This document shows, piece after piece, positions 38,420-57,405 of a stretch of DNA of 64,000 nt. This DNA is from Acanthacorydalis orientalis (taxonomy: Eukaryota; Arthropoda; Insecta; Megaloptera; Corydalidae). How positions within the stretch are numbered: position 1 is the stretch's first letter; each line of letters opens with the position of its first letter. The position numbers and the translations under genes were made by a program. The stretch spans positions 5,710,461-5,774,460 of the forward strand of contig CM068313.1 in assembly GCA_034766995.1 (NCBI GenBank), written 5' to 3'. The notes under the pieces are model-generated. The model was not told the origin of the DNA. It worked only from the letters and a program-made list of their open reading frames with translations, and made no database searches.

Positions 38420-38451
38420 CTTTTCAGCTGAGTTCACAGCAACGAGGAGCA
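38420..38451 (-). CDS. Candidate short exon, signal-peptide-like reading, good donor site
   Basis: The minus strand reads ...ICAVLLVAVNSAEK up to a consensus donor AAAAG/GTAAGT at 38420. It could begin at an acceptor (tttgtgcag) at 38452, or extend upstream as KFQICAVLLVAVNSAEK, but no in-frame ATG is present where a signal peptide would need one. It may be an internal exon, a broken first exon, or chance. Confidence 0.25.
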
Positions 38452-39091
38452 CTGCACAAATTTGGAATTTAAAAAAATATACACCAATATGATTGCATAA
38501 TGCACCATTTTTAAAAACTAGATTATTATTATTAAATATGACACTGTTTTTTATCAAAAAAAGTTTCTTTATGAATATTACAATAAATTTTTAATTAATT
38601 TGCGAATACAAATATAATCAAGATTATATTTTAACAATAAAGTTACAAACTAACCTTCGTTTTAAATAAGCGGTAATTTATTAAACGATCCGCCATTAAA
38701 CGTCAAAAAAGCATATTTTAGAATTTTAAAAGGAGATTTCATTAAATTAATAAATACGTATATAAATAAAATATGAAATTATAAGTATAAAAAAAAAAAC
38801 TATTCACAAAAACTTTACAAGAGAAAAATCTTAAATATAAAAACACCATTTCACAATAAAAACGATAATGTTCGACTAGCGGTTATAAATTACTTAAAAA
38901 AAATTGGAACTGAATGGAAATATATTCGTAATAATTCGTATTCGTTACGATCTGTAGATAAAAATCAATTTTTCGTATTTCTTCTTCTTCTTTGAGGATC
39001 TAAATCATGGACTAATAATTTGTTTTCATTTAAATGTGAATTATTGTTTATTATTTTGCTCAAAATGAATATTTTCAGTAAAAATATTAGA

Positions 39092-39094
<3 letters not shown>

Positions 39095-39147
<53 letters not shown>
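39095..39147. repeat. (TA)n microsatellite
   Basis: 53 bp of TA abutting a Tigger-like 3' fragment. Confidence 0.93.
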
Positions 39148-39150
<3 letters not shown>

Positions 39151-39335
39151 TGCATAAAACCAAATCAATGAGTAAATACACCCAAAATCTCAGTAAAATT
39201 TATAAAAATTCAGAAAAATAAGAATGCTTACAAAATTCCTTCGAAAATCTGAAAGAAATTGATATAAAACTTAAAATAAGTTTTAAAACTTTATTCACTT
39301 AATTTTATTGAAAAGTAACATTTCTTTTTAAATAA
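39148..39335 (-). mobile_element. 3' fragment of the Tigger-like family
   Basis: Its reverse complement matches 25435-25600 (TTTTAAGTTTTATATCAATT, TTTCAGATTTTCGAAGGAAT). It begins right after a (TA)n tract. Confidence 0.65.
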
Positions 39336-40490
39336 TATAGATTGAAAAAAAAGTAAAAATATTAAAAAAAAAGAAAACAATTTAAAGATAGAAAAATAAG
39401 AAAGGTCTTACTCAAAAATTGACAATTTGTCTACAAAGAAGTATTCTGTTATTAACATTTGTTTTAAAAATACTACCTTAAATTTTAAATTTTCTTACTT
39501 TATACTTGTTTGTCTGTCTTTTTGAGTACTTAAGTGTTGAAAAATGTCAATAATAAAAATTAACACGATTGATAACAGTAAATAAATAATGCCATTGTCA
39601 AAATATATCAATCAGATCGTCAAAACTTTTGTAAAATTCATTGGAATCAGTAATTTTAGGTGCAGTTGATTAGAGAATAATAATTGTTTTATATGAATCC
39701 AATTTTATATTCAACTGAAATACAAAAATTACTATTTATCAAAAACTAAAAAATTATATTTATTCATTAAACAAATGATGATAAAATTGCAGTTTACGAA
39801 TAAAAATTAGCTCTTAAAAAGAGCTACTTAAATATGCAATTCTAAATGGTTTACTATACAGGTTTTATGTTTTTGTTTTCTTGAAAAATTCTATGTAAAT
39901 TCAAAGAAAATTGTTTGTGAACATATGTTTACAGCTCAATTAACGCTTTAGAAGCGGGGAGGCGGAAAGGGTGTGAATTTTTTAACAAATATTTTTCGAT
40001 TAATTGGACATTCTTTTATCGTAAACCAAATAAAAATTGCAAATTTGTCGGTTACAAGAAGAAATATGTTAATTCAGATAAGTCATTAGAAATTTCGCAT
40101 CTGTCTAATATATCGTGGAAAATCGTTGACAATATTCGGAGAAACATAAATCTCTTGATTATAAACATATAATTCGAAGCAGAAAAATTGATTACAAATG
40201 AAAATTTGTAGAGAAAACATTGTTGGTGAATTTGAAAAATTTTGGAAAAATCAAAAGTGCACAAACGGTTTCATACCGGTCACATCTTGTACCTGGACGT
40301 AGAGTCTCGAAATTTTTTATACGCTTGCTTCCAATGATGAATTTTTAGATAAAAAATATTATTCAACCCAATTCTCAAGTTCATAATTTTTATAGGTTTT
40401 CATATGAAAAAAATGCTATTTTTCTGATTTTTGAACAACCGTAATTTAAATGGCAAAAAGACTTATAAGTTCAGTTTCATTAAAAAGAGA

Positions 40491-40620
40491 TTAGTGATCT
40501 TTAAATACATCATCCGAAAGATAAGACTCTGAGACCGCAGTTTCTTTGGAAAACATCAATGGATTCTTAGATCCACGTCCGGTTTCAAACGGTTTAATCT
40601 TCTCAGAATAATCCCTATTT
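40491..40620 (-). CDS. Candidate terminal exon, 42 codons plus stop
   Basis: After a strong acceptor (catttctttcag) the minus strand is open: one base, then NRDYSEKIKPFETGRGSKNP, LMFSKETAVSESYLSD and DVFKDH, then TAA. Codon use (GGA, CGT, ACC, CCG) is unlike the surrounding AT-rich DNA and looks coding. It needs an upstream exon ending in phase 2, which I did not find. I do not recognise the family. Confidence 0.42.
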
Positions 40621-40782
40621 CTGAAAGAAATGAAGAAAAATATTTTAATGAAGATAATGTTTAAGTTATGTAAAATGTGTGTATGATCCGTCAAAGATTA
40701 AAAATGGTGGCAATGAACGCTCCCATAAACACTTCTATGACTTTATTAAAAATCTTATTAAGATTTCAATTTGAAAAACCGT

Positions 40783-40825
40783 CTACTCTTTTAGAAAATT
40801 TTCAATACAAGTTTCTTCGATATTT
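40783..40825 (-). CDS. Candidate alternative terminal exon, 13 codons plus stop
   Basis: The acceptor ctctttacag is followed by one base and NIEETCIENFLKE, then TAG. Entry phase and the first five bases (AAATA) are the same as in the candidate exon at 40491-40620, so the two could be alternative last exons of one transcript. Short, so weak evidence. Confidence 0.22.
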
Positions 40826-41009
40826 CTGTAAAGAGAAAGTTTTCATAAATAGCACATTTCCTTGAACATAAAAAGCAAATAAATATTTCTATAAGTTCTG
40901 CATTGAACAACTGAATATACTTTTTTTAAAAAAAATATATACACATAAAAACACTACAATTGTTAGTGTAACCGTTAATGATAATTATAGTCGTGATGTT
41001 CTTATCAAT

Positions 41010-41056
41010 TCAACAACATACAACCGGTTCATCGTGAAGTTTATCGCTGTTAGCAC
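41010..41056 (-). CDS. Candidate short terminal exon ending in two cysteines
   Basis: The acceptor ttttacacag is followed by two bases and ANSDKLHDEPVVCC, then TGA. A Cys-Cys end is typical of geranylgeranylated Rab proteins, but no GTPase exon was seen on this strand nearby, so the match may be accidental. Confidence 0.22.
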
Positions 41057-41814
41057 CTGTGTAAAATAATTTTATTACATTATATTTTATCGCAAATATA
41101 AAAAAGGCATGTAATAATTTCTTCGTATGGACACGCACAGCATACAAAGCCTTGGGCGTTATATTATCATATAATTACAATTGTTGTTCTTACAAAATAA
41201 CTATTTCGATAAAAAAAAAATAGAAATAAAATGATAGATAACTTTCTTGAAGTGACAATATAGGTTAATTTTCAAATGACTCTCTTCGTTATTTTTTTAG
41301 AAAATAATATTAACTTGTTTATTTGAAATTATAGAGAGTAATAAGAAATATTTATTGAAACATAATATTTTTTCTTAGCCGGATTTTACATTTATTATTT
41401 TTTCAATTCTCTAGAAATAATTTATTTAGAGTATTATTTATTATTTTAAATTTCTTATATTTTTATTATCAATACTGTTATTTAATTTTTTTAATTTCTA
41501 GAATACAAGGAAATGTATGTTACTCAAAAGATTAAACAATATCTGCTTACTTTTTTTCAAAACAACTGGAGAAAATACAGATTGGATTTAAATTCAAGTT
41601 TATTATTATAGAATCGATGTATTAAACCATAACGAAAACAATACTTTGCATATTTCAACTATGCTGTTTATAAAGTAGCAGAGTAATATAAAAAAAGATC
41701 AGTAGTTTTAAATCTTTACCCAAATTCAACATCAACAAAAATGATTTAATAAAATATGGATTATAAATCATGTAATAGCAAATTATTATTGAAAATTTAG
41801 CTAATTTCGTTATT

Positions 41815-41848
<34 letters not shown>

Positions 41849-42071
41849 GATTTAGAAGATAAATACAGAAATATTATGAAAATATTTTTAAAATCGACCT
41901 ATAAAAATAAAAGTATGGAGTTGAAAACTTCTTAATTAACAAACAAACGCATAGAATTATAAAAAAAATGTGAAAAATTATTATTTTCTAAAATAATTTC
42001 CTTTAGAATTTTATATAAAAAAAATTGTTTCGTTAAACAGGTTATTGACCTTTTATCTCTCTTTCTCTTTC

Positions 42072-43200
<1,129 letters not shown>

Positions 43201-43202
43201 AA

Positions 43203-43241
<39 letters not shown>

Positions 43242-43245
43242 TATA

Positions 43246-44250
43246 TTAGGTGTAAAAATTAATTCGGTACCGTTGAATTGAATCAATCATAACGATGTTT
43301 CAAATTAAAATATTTTCTCATCGTTTTAGGATTTTGAAGTGCCAACCTTAACATTTAAAAACATTTTATATCTTGGTCGGATCTGTGACACTAACTATAT
43401 TTTTCGTATTTTTCTGTTTTGCGCGGCGCGATCGTGTTCCCCCAACCGATAGAGGCGCTAGTGAATTGTATGGCAATTTATATGAGTATTACGTGTACGT
43501 GTACGACTACATATGTGTGTAGGTGTAGTGATGTATCGAAACGTATGTAGTAGTAAATAGTGAAACACCCTACACTGGACTAGCGCCACGGGAACACAAA
43601 TCTGCAAAGAGTTTACCATAGTGTCATAGGGTTGATCAGCCCCATGCTACTTGCTTATACTGCCAGTACATTTCCTGGTTAGAGCTTGTAAATGCCACCA
43701 GGAAACACTACTAAAATGTTGTTTTCAGACCTCACTCTCTCTCTCTTCTACTCCTCGGTTCGCTCTTGTCACGCTCATTCTTTACATGTGGATTGAAAAT
43801 GTAAACAAACCTAAATCTGTAATGTTTGTCGTTTTTGTTTAGTACAAAAATGTCTCAAAAGAAAACATCTGTTATTTGATTGAGTTATGGGAAATATTGA
43901 CAATATGTGATGTTCGTTGAAAATAATGGGTAGGAAGAATTTTTAAAACTGGCGTTCAGAAATAACGACCTACTACTAGCGCCGCCAGATCAAGTTTACA
44001 CATCGTTGCCACAACCGCGACGCGAACAGCATAGGCGTGGGGCTGATCGTGACCAAACAGTTGGCATAACCTCACAAAACAGTAGTGAATACTATGGAGT
44101 CCGAAAATCAGCATATTAAGCATTGCACACTTTTCGCATTCCAATTGAAAAAATGCTATCTGTGAAGCCGCGAGGATGATTTGTTTATCTTTGGCGAAAA
44201 GTGTTGTGACACATAAAACATACAAAAAATACTAAATTATAAAAATAATT
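43246..44250 (+). mobile_element. Mauritiana-like mariner, 5' part, split by a nested insertion
   Basis: Left end TTAGGTGTAAAAATTAATTC at 43246 after TA. Family sequence continues to about 43378 (TTTTATATCTTGGTC), stops, and resumes at about 44053 (AAACAGTTGGCATAACCTCA). It then encodes MESENQHIKHCTLFAFQLKK, the N-terminal helix of the family, before decaying. The 3' half is absent. Confidence 0.8.
43379..44052. mobile_element. Insertion into the mariner, with inner MITE-like inverted repeats
   Basis: About 670 bp foreign to the mariner and richer in GC. Inside it, 43634-44048 is bounded by GATCAGCCCCATGC and GCGTGGGGCTGATC (13 of 14 complementary). Another inverted pair (CGTGTTCCCCC...GCGCTAGT at 43430-43460 against ACTAGCGCCACGGGAACACA at 43582) lies in the left part. 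Family unknown. Confidence 0.55.
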
Positions 44251-44274
44251 CTTTTTTAATACGATTTTTTTCTT

Positions 44275-44351
<77 letters not shown>

Positions 44352-44537
44352 TTAACGTTTGAACGATTCCCTTATATCCACCAAACATACAGTAATTTAT
44401 GTATCTGTTAAGTTGTATACAGGTAAAATATCGATCCGTTTTTAATAGTAAACAATGTTTCACAGAACGTAAATTTATTTAACAGTTCTATCACGTAGTG
44501 AGTATTTTAGTGCTTTGTTAATTTATCAAAATATATA

Positions 44538-46157
44538 ATGAGTGTTCATGAACAATTCCAAGAAATAAATAATTATTACAGACATGCTGAAACTGAGTTA
44601 AAGAAAAATCTTGAGGAAATGTAAATAAATTCAAATTGTTTATTTATGAATAGTTTGTATTTTCTATTGGTTTTTTACTTAAAACATGAATTGATTAAAT
44701 TATAATTATATTTTACTATTTATTTATTTTCGTGTGTATAATTCATATTTTAAAAATCGCATATAACCATAAACAAAATCTGTTATAAATAGAAATTATT
44801 GATTCGGAATTATTCAACGTGTGATAGTCATTTATTTGATATTTATATTCTTTATAAACGTGAAAAGATTTTATTTGGTTTAAAAAAGTTATATGGTTAT
44901 AGTTTATTATGGTTTCAATAAAAATCCTTTTTATTTTTACTGGCTGATTAATTCTTTTTGTTATTATATTGTACGTTTACACTTAAGTTCAAATAAAAAA
45001 TAAAAATAATTGTCTTCATAAAAGAATAATTAATGAAATTGTATTTTTATTATAATAATTAAATTATATAAAAATGTATTTTTTAATTATAAAGAAAGGG
45101 CATGGCAAAAAATGCAATTAATTTTATTAAAATAAAGATGTCTGTTGTTTATGCAACTTAATATACTTTTTAACACAAATAACCATGAATTATGAATTAA
45201 ATAGAAATTACTTCAACAAATAATCACGTGTAAAAAGATAACAAGCATAATCTAATTTCAACTTAAAATTTTAAATTGTTTTCCAAGTTTTGTCTACATG
45301 TAATCTATATTTTTTTATATTACAAGTATTTTAATGCAATTAATATTTTATCTTACCGCTCAAACATCAGGTATAATTGGCTAATACGAAAAATATTTCT
45401 TATCAAATAATCTCGAAAATAAAATTATAATAAAAAATTCTACTTTCTTATTAAGTAATAAAAAACATTAACAAAAGAAATTGTTAAAAGTATAATTATA
45501 TGTTTTTATACCTAAAATCCGTTTGTTATGATGTTGTTCTGGTTCTTATAGATCATTTGTTTTTTGTCCAGTACTAGTATCGGCACGTGTGCCATCTTGA
45601 GATAGATAATAAAGATTCTAGATTGTTTCTGACATCTATCTAATGAGAACAGACATCAGATGATCCAGAAGGATGAAGATCAACAGAGAAAGAAAATTTT
45701 ACATATTTATTTTAAGGAATATGTGATTTTAATTTATTATAAAATCAAAACATATTTAAAAAATAATTGATAAATTTATTAATAAGTAATTTCATTACTT
45801 TTCAGTGACATGAAATTAAAACTAACGTCTTTCAACAACAGCAATTCACACAGTACAAATAATTACTTAACACAAATCCCAACTTTAGAAGAAGCCATCG
45901 CAAGGAATACACAATTATGTAAAGTGAGTTCAATAAATATTTGTACTGCATTAACGCTTTATTTTCATGTTCAATAAATGTACTTAATATTAATCCTGCA
46001 GGCACTCGAGAATGTAAAAGCACGTTTAAGATCTCGAGCTATATATAATCCTAGTGAAGGTTCGTGGTGCACGATTGTTAGGAGATATCAAGAACAACCC
46101 TCGCTTCAAGTCGTGTCGTGGGAATGCTGTGCAAATGATACTTTGCAACGGGAATAA
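44538..46157 (+). CDS. Uncharacterised small charged protein, three exons, 118 aa
   Basis: Three exons with good splice sites and matching phases: 44538-44620 (27 codons plus AT), intron starting GTAAAT, 45806-45923, intron starting GTGAGT, 46002-46157 ending in TAA. The protein starts MSVHEQFQEINNYYRHAE and ends CCANDTLQRE. Residues about 5-90 are rich in E, K, L, N and Q with no proline-rich break, e.g. TLEEAIARNTQLCKALENVK, so a coiled coil is likely. There is no signal peptide, membrane helix or catalytic motif that I recognise. The start is the first ATG after a plausible short leader, and a poly(A) signal (AATAAA) lies at about 46280. The gene sits between a mariner copy and a long non-coding stretch. 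I do not recognise the family; small kinetochore, spindle or adaptor subunits often look like this, but that is only a guess. Confidence 0.68.
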
Positions 46158-46784
46158 ACGTACGAGTAGGAATGTCAATCGGAATAAAACGATTTTTCCT
46201 TTTTATGTAAAAATATCAAGAAAACGTTCAGAATTCATATATATTTTAATTAAATATTTCTGTAATATGTGATGAATTTAATAAAAATGATCTCCATCTT
46301 AAAATATATACACAAGAGTTTTGTTATATATTTTATATAAATTTTAAGTAAATAAACAATAATATATTAAGATTCAATAAAATATATCATACGAAAAAAT
46401 AAAAGTCTATAAACTGAAATGGAAAATATTATCAAAATAAATACAATTTGGATAAAATGGATGAATTGGAATAAGGTGTACAACAGATTGTTCTTATTTA
46501 TTTATTTAAATATTCATATTTTTATAGAAAATATTCATTAACATTAAATTTCATATACCTAATGTATAAAAATAAATAAAACACCAAAACAATTTAATAT
46601 TATTACAAAACCGACATGAAAAATTCATTTCTAAAAATATTCACATACTTTTCATAGGCAATTGATTATTTGTTTAAATGTAAGAACTGGAAACCTTTTT
46701 AAAAAATATTAATAAGATAATTTTTTTTATTAAATAATGGCTTTAATTTTTCCTCATCCCACAAACAGATTTTTTTCTACCCTA

Positions 46785-46906
46785 ACGCTATGAAGACGAT
46801 CATGATTAAAATGTTTTTAAGCAACAATCAATTGTTGATCGTTTTTGATCAGAAAAAAATTATGGTTTATGGGACAAGTGAAAATTTATACGCAAAAATT
46901 AATTTA
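46785..46906. mobile_element. Palindromic MITE, half copy
   Basis: Contains AAGCAACAATCAATTGTTGA, TTTTTGATCAGAAAAAA and the terminal GGGACAAGTGAAAATTTA; only one arm and part of the centre are present. Confidence 0.6.
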
Positions 46907-48183
46907 GACACAACTAAACCCATTCTGTAATAGCTCATACAACAAAATATTTTTTACAATTGTCTGTGAATATGAATTCTTAATTTTCTACACTTTATAA
47001 AAAAAAATAATAAAAAATTTAAACTATTCTACAAAAAATTACTAATTATTAAATAAATATGTATAATAGTAGGCTGTATTTTTTTTAAAAAAAAAAAACG
47101 AAATAAATAATTGACACTATTTCATATTAGTCTACTTGTAAAAAAAAAAACAATCATTTTCATTACAAATAAAAATAATAAAATTAATTTAAATAAATAA
47201 ATACAATAATACTTGTGAAATTCGCATTTTTAGGAATTATTCGTACGAATTAAATATAATAATTCGAAAGTATATTTGAGATTATAACTAAATATGCAAA
47301 AACTTGACTTTCAGTCTGAAATTCTATAAAAACTAAGATTTTTATTTCACTCTGAACTGCTCTATTAGCAATTATAATAGGTGTTCACATTATCAAACAT
47401 CTAAAAACGTGTTATACAGAGAGAAAACGTCAGTTTTCTCAAACATGTTTTTTTGTCACTCATTTTTTTAATTTTTATCAAATATGTCATCTCGGGTGTA
47501 AAATAAACATTAATATCTTTCTACTACATTACATTTAGAAAACAATTATAATTCTTTTCCAAATTATTTATTTTCTATCATATTAACTTAATTTTGCTTG
47601 TCTGAAAAAAATATATGTCAGATTGCAAAATAATTAAACTTTCCATGACGGCATATTGAATGAAGCTATTCATTAAAATGAATTAAAACTATTTTTTATC
47701 CAATAGTAATACGGTTTTTTCGAAAAAAATAAATATTCGTTTCTAATTAGTTCAAGAAATTCGAAACATGCCCCAGCAATTATTGTTTTTATTTAAATAT
47801 AAATTAAATGGACAGATATATCAAATAGTTACTTTGTTCTAAAATAGTAATTATTTTTCTTAAAAACTCCAAAATTAAAAAATATATTTCTGATAAGAAA
47901 GTACATTTTTAACCCAAAAAGTAAGAAAATATTTGCCAATTTTCAATTCTTAAGCAAGCTTATACAAAGATAGAACCATACAACTGAAATAACTTTATTA
48001 ATAAAATTCAAATCGTTTTTATTTCCTAAAAAATGTTTCAAAGAAAATTCTACGAGAGCTATCTGTTTATTTCAAAATATATATCACAATAACACTATTT
48101 TCTTTTACCCAATATTTTTTATTTGAAAATACTGTTCAATCTTGTTAAAGCAAAATTGTGCCACTGTAGTAAATTGTCTCACA

Positions 48184-48385
48184 TGAATTTTTCACACCTC
48201 ACAAACCATAAAAAATGTTTTTGATCAAAAATGTTCAATGATTGATCATTTTTTTTATTAATCTCACTTCGATGCAACGATGATGATATTGTCATCAATA
48301 TATTATCAATAATCAATTATTAAACATTTTTGATCAAAAAAACCCGTGGTTTTTTGAGTGAGTGAAAAATTAATTTGTAAAAATG
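48184..48385. mobile_element. Palindromic MITE copy
   Basis: Left arm ATGAATTTTTCACACCTCAC, right arm GAGTGAGTGAAAAATTAATT; inner TTTTTGATCAAAAATGTTCA and AATCAATTATTAAACATTTT. Confidence 0.72.
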
Positions 48386-49839
48386 TTTAACCTTTCATAT
48401 TTTTCATATTAAATAACAACTTAAAACGGTTTTACACCAGATGTCTGCTAACAACTGGAACAAATCTATCATTTTATAAATTAAATAAACATTACACCGA
48501 AACACTCCATGAAATCGTATACAACTTTACCAACGCCGCAACAAATGAATACAATTGATAAATTAATCTACTTTTATCTGTAATCTAATCTATTCTAATC
48601 CTGAGGAATCACTCGAAATTTTTTCACACTATTTTAGATTAATTAACCATCCTTCAATATCTTATCGATAGAATAATAAACTAATCATGACAGACAAATA
48701 CTCAAATGATTCGCCGAAACCATGATCCTCAAGATAATACAGTAACGGAATAGGAGGTACAAAAACAAATGATTACAAAAACAAAGGATTTAAAACTTCA
48801 AACCAATTCCATTAACATAAAAAGAATAATTTTAACCGGATTATTTAAATAAAATCGTCAGAGAAGTTAAATTTGAAATACATTTTTACAATTTTAATTT
48901 ATCTTGTTGCTATGTTCCTAAGCAAAATTCGAAAAGAATCGTTTCAATACGACACGAATAAATTTATATACAAAAAACATTTATTTTCATTGTCCGTATT
49001 TAAATATATTCATAAATGAATTCAATTGTAAGTACTAAAAACAATTCAACAAAGTATGATGAAAATATTACAAAGTAACGAGGTACACATCGTTTGATAT
49101 TATTAGAAATATCGATTAGAAATAAGATCATATTTTATTAATACACTGTGAAATCTGAATCAAGTTTTATATAAATTAGACGTGTACTTTATTATTTTAC
49201 TGCTAATACATTTAAATTCCCTGATAGTAAATACTGCATGAAATTAATAACAAATTTAATACAACACATTTAACTGTCAGTGTTTTTCATCCACATATAA
49301 AAACGAATTAAGTCTTTTCTAGCCCAAATGTCTTAAACCACAAATATATAATTTCCTGTTTCTTGTTAAAATTCATTCTTTTATTACCAATTTATAATTC
49401 GATATCATCTCTAACCACATTTCTTTTATAATGATTAAAACATAGTTCTAACGTATACGGTTTTATATTTTACTCTCACAATTATTACAAATATCTGTCG
49501 ATTTTTTAAAAAATGTAGATTTTTTCAAATTAAATGATAAATAGCTATTTGTTAGAATTGATCATGAGATTTAATTTTCAGTTTCTAATAAGATGAATTA
49601 ATTTTCAAGAGAGAATAAAGTCCAATTTTAAAAATTTGATAATAGAAATGCAATTATTGACAAGTGTGTGACAATTTAAAAAAAATATTTTAACATATTC
49701 TTCACTATAAAATGTATTTTTAAATTTTATACCTGAATTTAAAAAGCTCCAAAAATGGTCCTGCACACATACAATGTTATATTTAACATAGTAAGGTTAA
49801 TTTTGTGGTGATTAATTATTTAAATGTATAATTGTTTTC

Positions 49840-50043
49840 ATAAATTACATTTTCATTCGTCTAACGAACCACTAGTATTTATTTGGTTGAAAATGATTAA
49901 TGATTTTTGATTGTTCTTTATGCATATTACCATGTCTGAAGATGATGGTATCAACATGTGCATAAGTAATAATCAAAATTATTAATTATCAAACATTTTT
50001 GATCACATTGCTTTAGTTTATGTAGTGAGTGAAAATGAATTTA
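49840..50043. mobile_element. Palindromic MITE copy
   Basis: Left arm TAAATTACATTTTCATTCGT, right arm GTAGTGAGTGAAAATGAATT. The centre is a smaller palindrome (TTTATGCATATTACCATGTC against GATGGTATCAACATGTGCAT). Confidence 0.7.
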
Positions 50044-50847
50044 GTCAAAAAACCAAAACTTTATTATGATGTAATTATTTATTTTTATACCTGCAATCCA
50101 ATTGATACATTAACCTTTAGGTTTTTTCCTTCTGAATCACTCGAATTTGTCTTCTACTACTAGTTCAACATCTGCCCTACCTTCAAATATAATAATCTAT
50201 CTAAAGATTGCTCTCCTGCTGAAACCAGTAATAGAAAACGGTAACACTTGTGATCCAAAAAGATGAAGGTCACCAAATCAATGCTATTACTTAAATATTA
50301 AATTACAAGTAAGAAACAAAAAATAATTCAACAGAATAAGTAGCAGAAGTTAAAAAAAATACTAAATAATTTTAATCGTTGATATCTCAATACAAGATCT
50401 ATGTCGATTAAACCAATCTACCTATCACAACTTCATTCTTATTTATAAAAATCCAGCACCTGTTTCAATTCTACGGTTATACATGTCCTGTTTAGATGTT
50501 TGATAATTTCCACAGTTCTAATATTTATAATAGCATGAGTGTAAAATGTTTAGTCATAAGGTCACGTATATAAAGAACAATGACTCAAATTGAAAAATAG
50601 AATATTTAAATAGCTAATATTAAAAAGAATTTTGATTTACTTAATACTAAATTAAATATTTTGAATTGCTGCTGAAATTGTCGTTAAGAAAATTTGAAAA
50701 ATGATATTTTCGTCAAATAATTTTAATTATTTTCTAATTTGTCAATTTAACAGATTTAACTTATTTTTCCTTTTTGTTTGAAAATAAATATTTTCAGTCA
50801 AGTTTAATTGTAAAATAAATAAATAAATGAATGTATATATGTATATG

Positions 50848-50879
<32 letters not shown>

Positions 50880-50954
50880 CCCTACAATACGTAATTTGAC
50901 TAAATGAAAACATTATTCATGTTTGACAGTTTATAAGATAAAATTAACCTTATA

Positions 50955-56780
<5,826 letters not shown>

Positions 56781-57278
56781 CGTATATATTTTAACTTTTT
56801 ATTAAAGAATATCGCTGCCGAATAACGTAACAGTTAGGTTAAGATTAAATTTATTTTAATTATTTATTTAATCCTTTGTATTATTTTAGTAACATTGATA
56901 CTTGTTTGTATTTAGTTTAATTATTATACGTACAGAATTTTATTAACGATAATAAATAACTTGTTAATTTTTATTTATAAATTAAAAAAAAACATGTATT
57001 AGACCATTACAGTTAGTATGAAAATAATGTGTCAATTCATTTATATACCCGAATGTTTTGAATTAATGTTGAATGTATAAAAATGTCCAGCGATAATTTA
57101 AAGATTTTTTTATTAATTCATAGATAGCAAGTATATAGTGTGTCTATTGAATTGACCGAGTACTTAAATGAAACATTAAATAAATATTGTTGATGTCTTT
57201 ATCGCAAAATGTAGACGTACACTGAATTTGCATGAAGTATTTGTAAATTTATAAATGAATTAAAATATATATCTATAT

Positions 57279-57311
<33 letters not shown>

Positions 57312-57405
57312 CACTAGTAAATATTTCGTCACATCTTTTTCTACAAACTGAATATTTGAATTATGACAGTGTGACATTTGTGTACACGTTTTTTCAAATT
57401 CAACA
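56781..57405. promoter_or_regulatory. Shared intergenic region of the divergent hydrolase/CHMP6 pair
   Basis: 625 bp between two ATGs pointing away from each other. AT-rich; it holds a short (TA)n tract at 57286-57310 and no obvious TATA box positioned for either gene. Confidence 0.55.

Larger units (their letters stand above)
46158..50954. other. Long non-coding stretch
   Basis: Three palindromic MITE copies and a (TA)n tract at 50850-50879; otherwise plain AT-rich DNA. Confidence 0.6.

Noticed and set aside
46054..46272. 72-codon open frame overlapping the small gene's last exon
   Set aside because: Wrong frame relative to the spliced gene, whose stop is at 46157.
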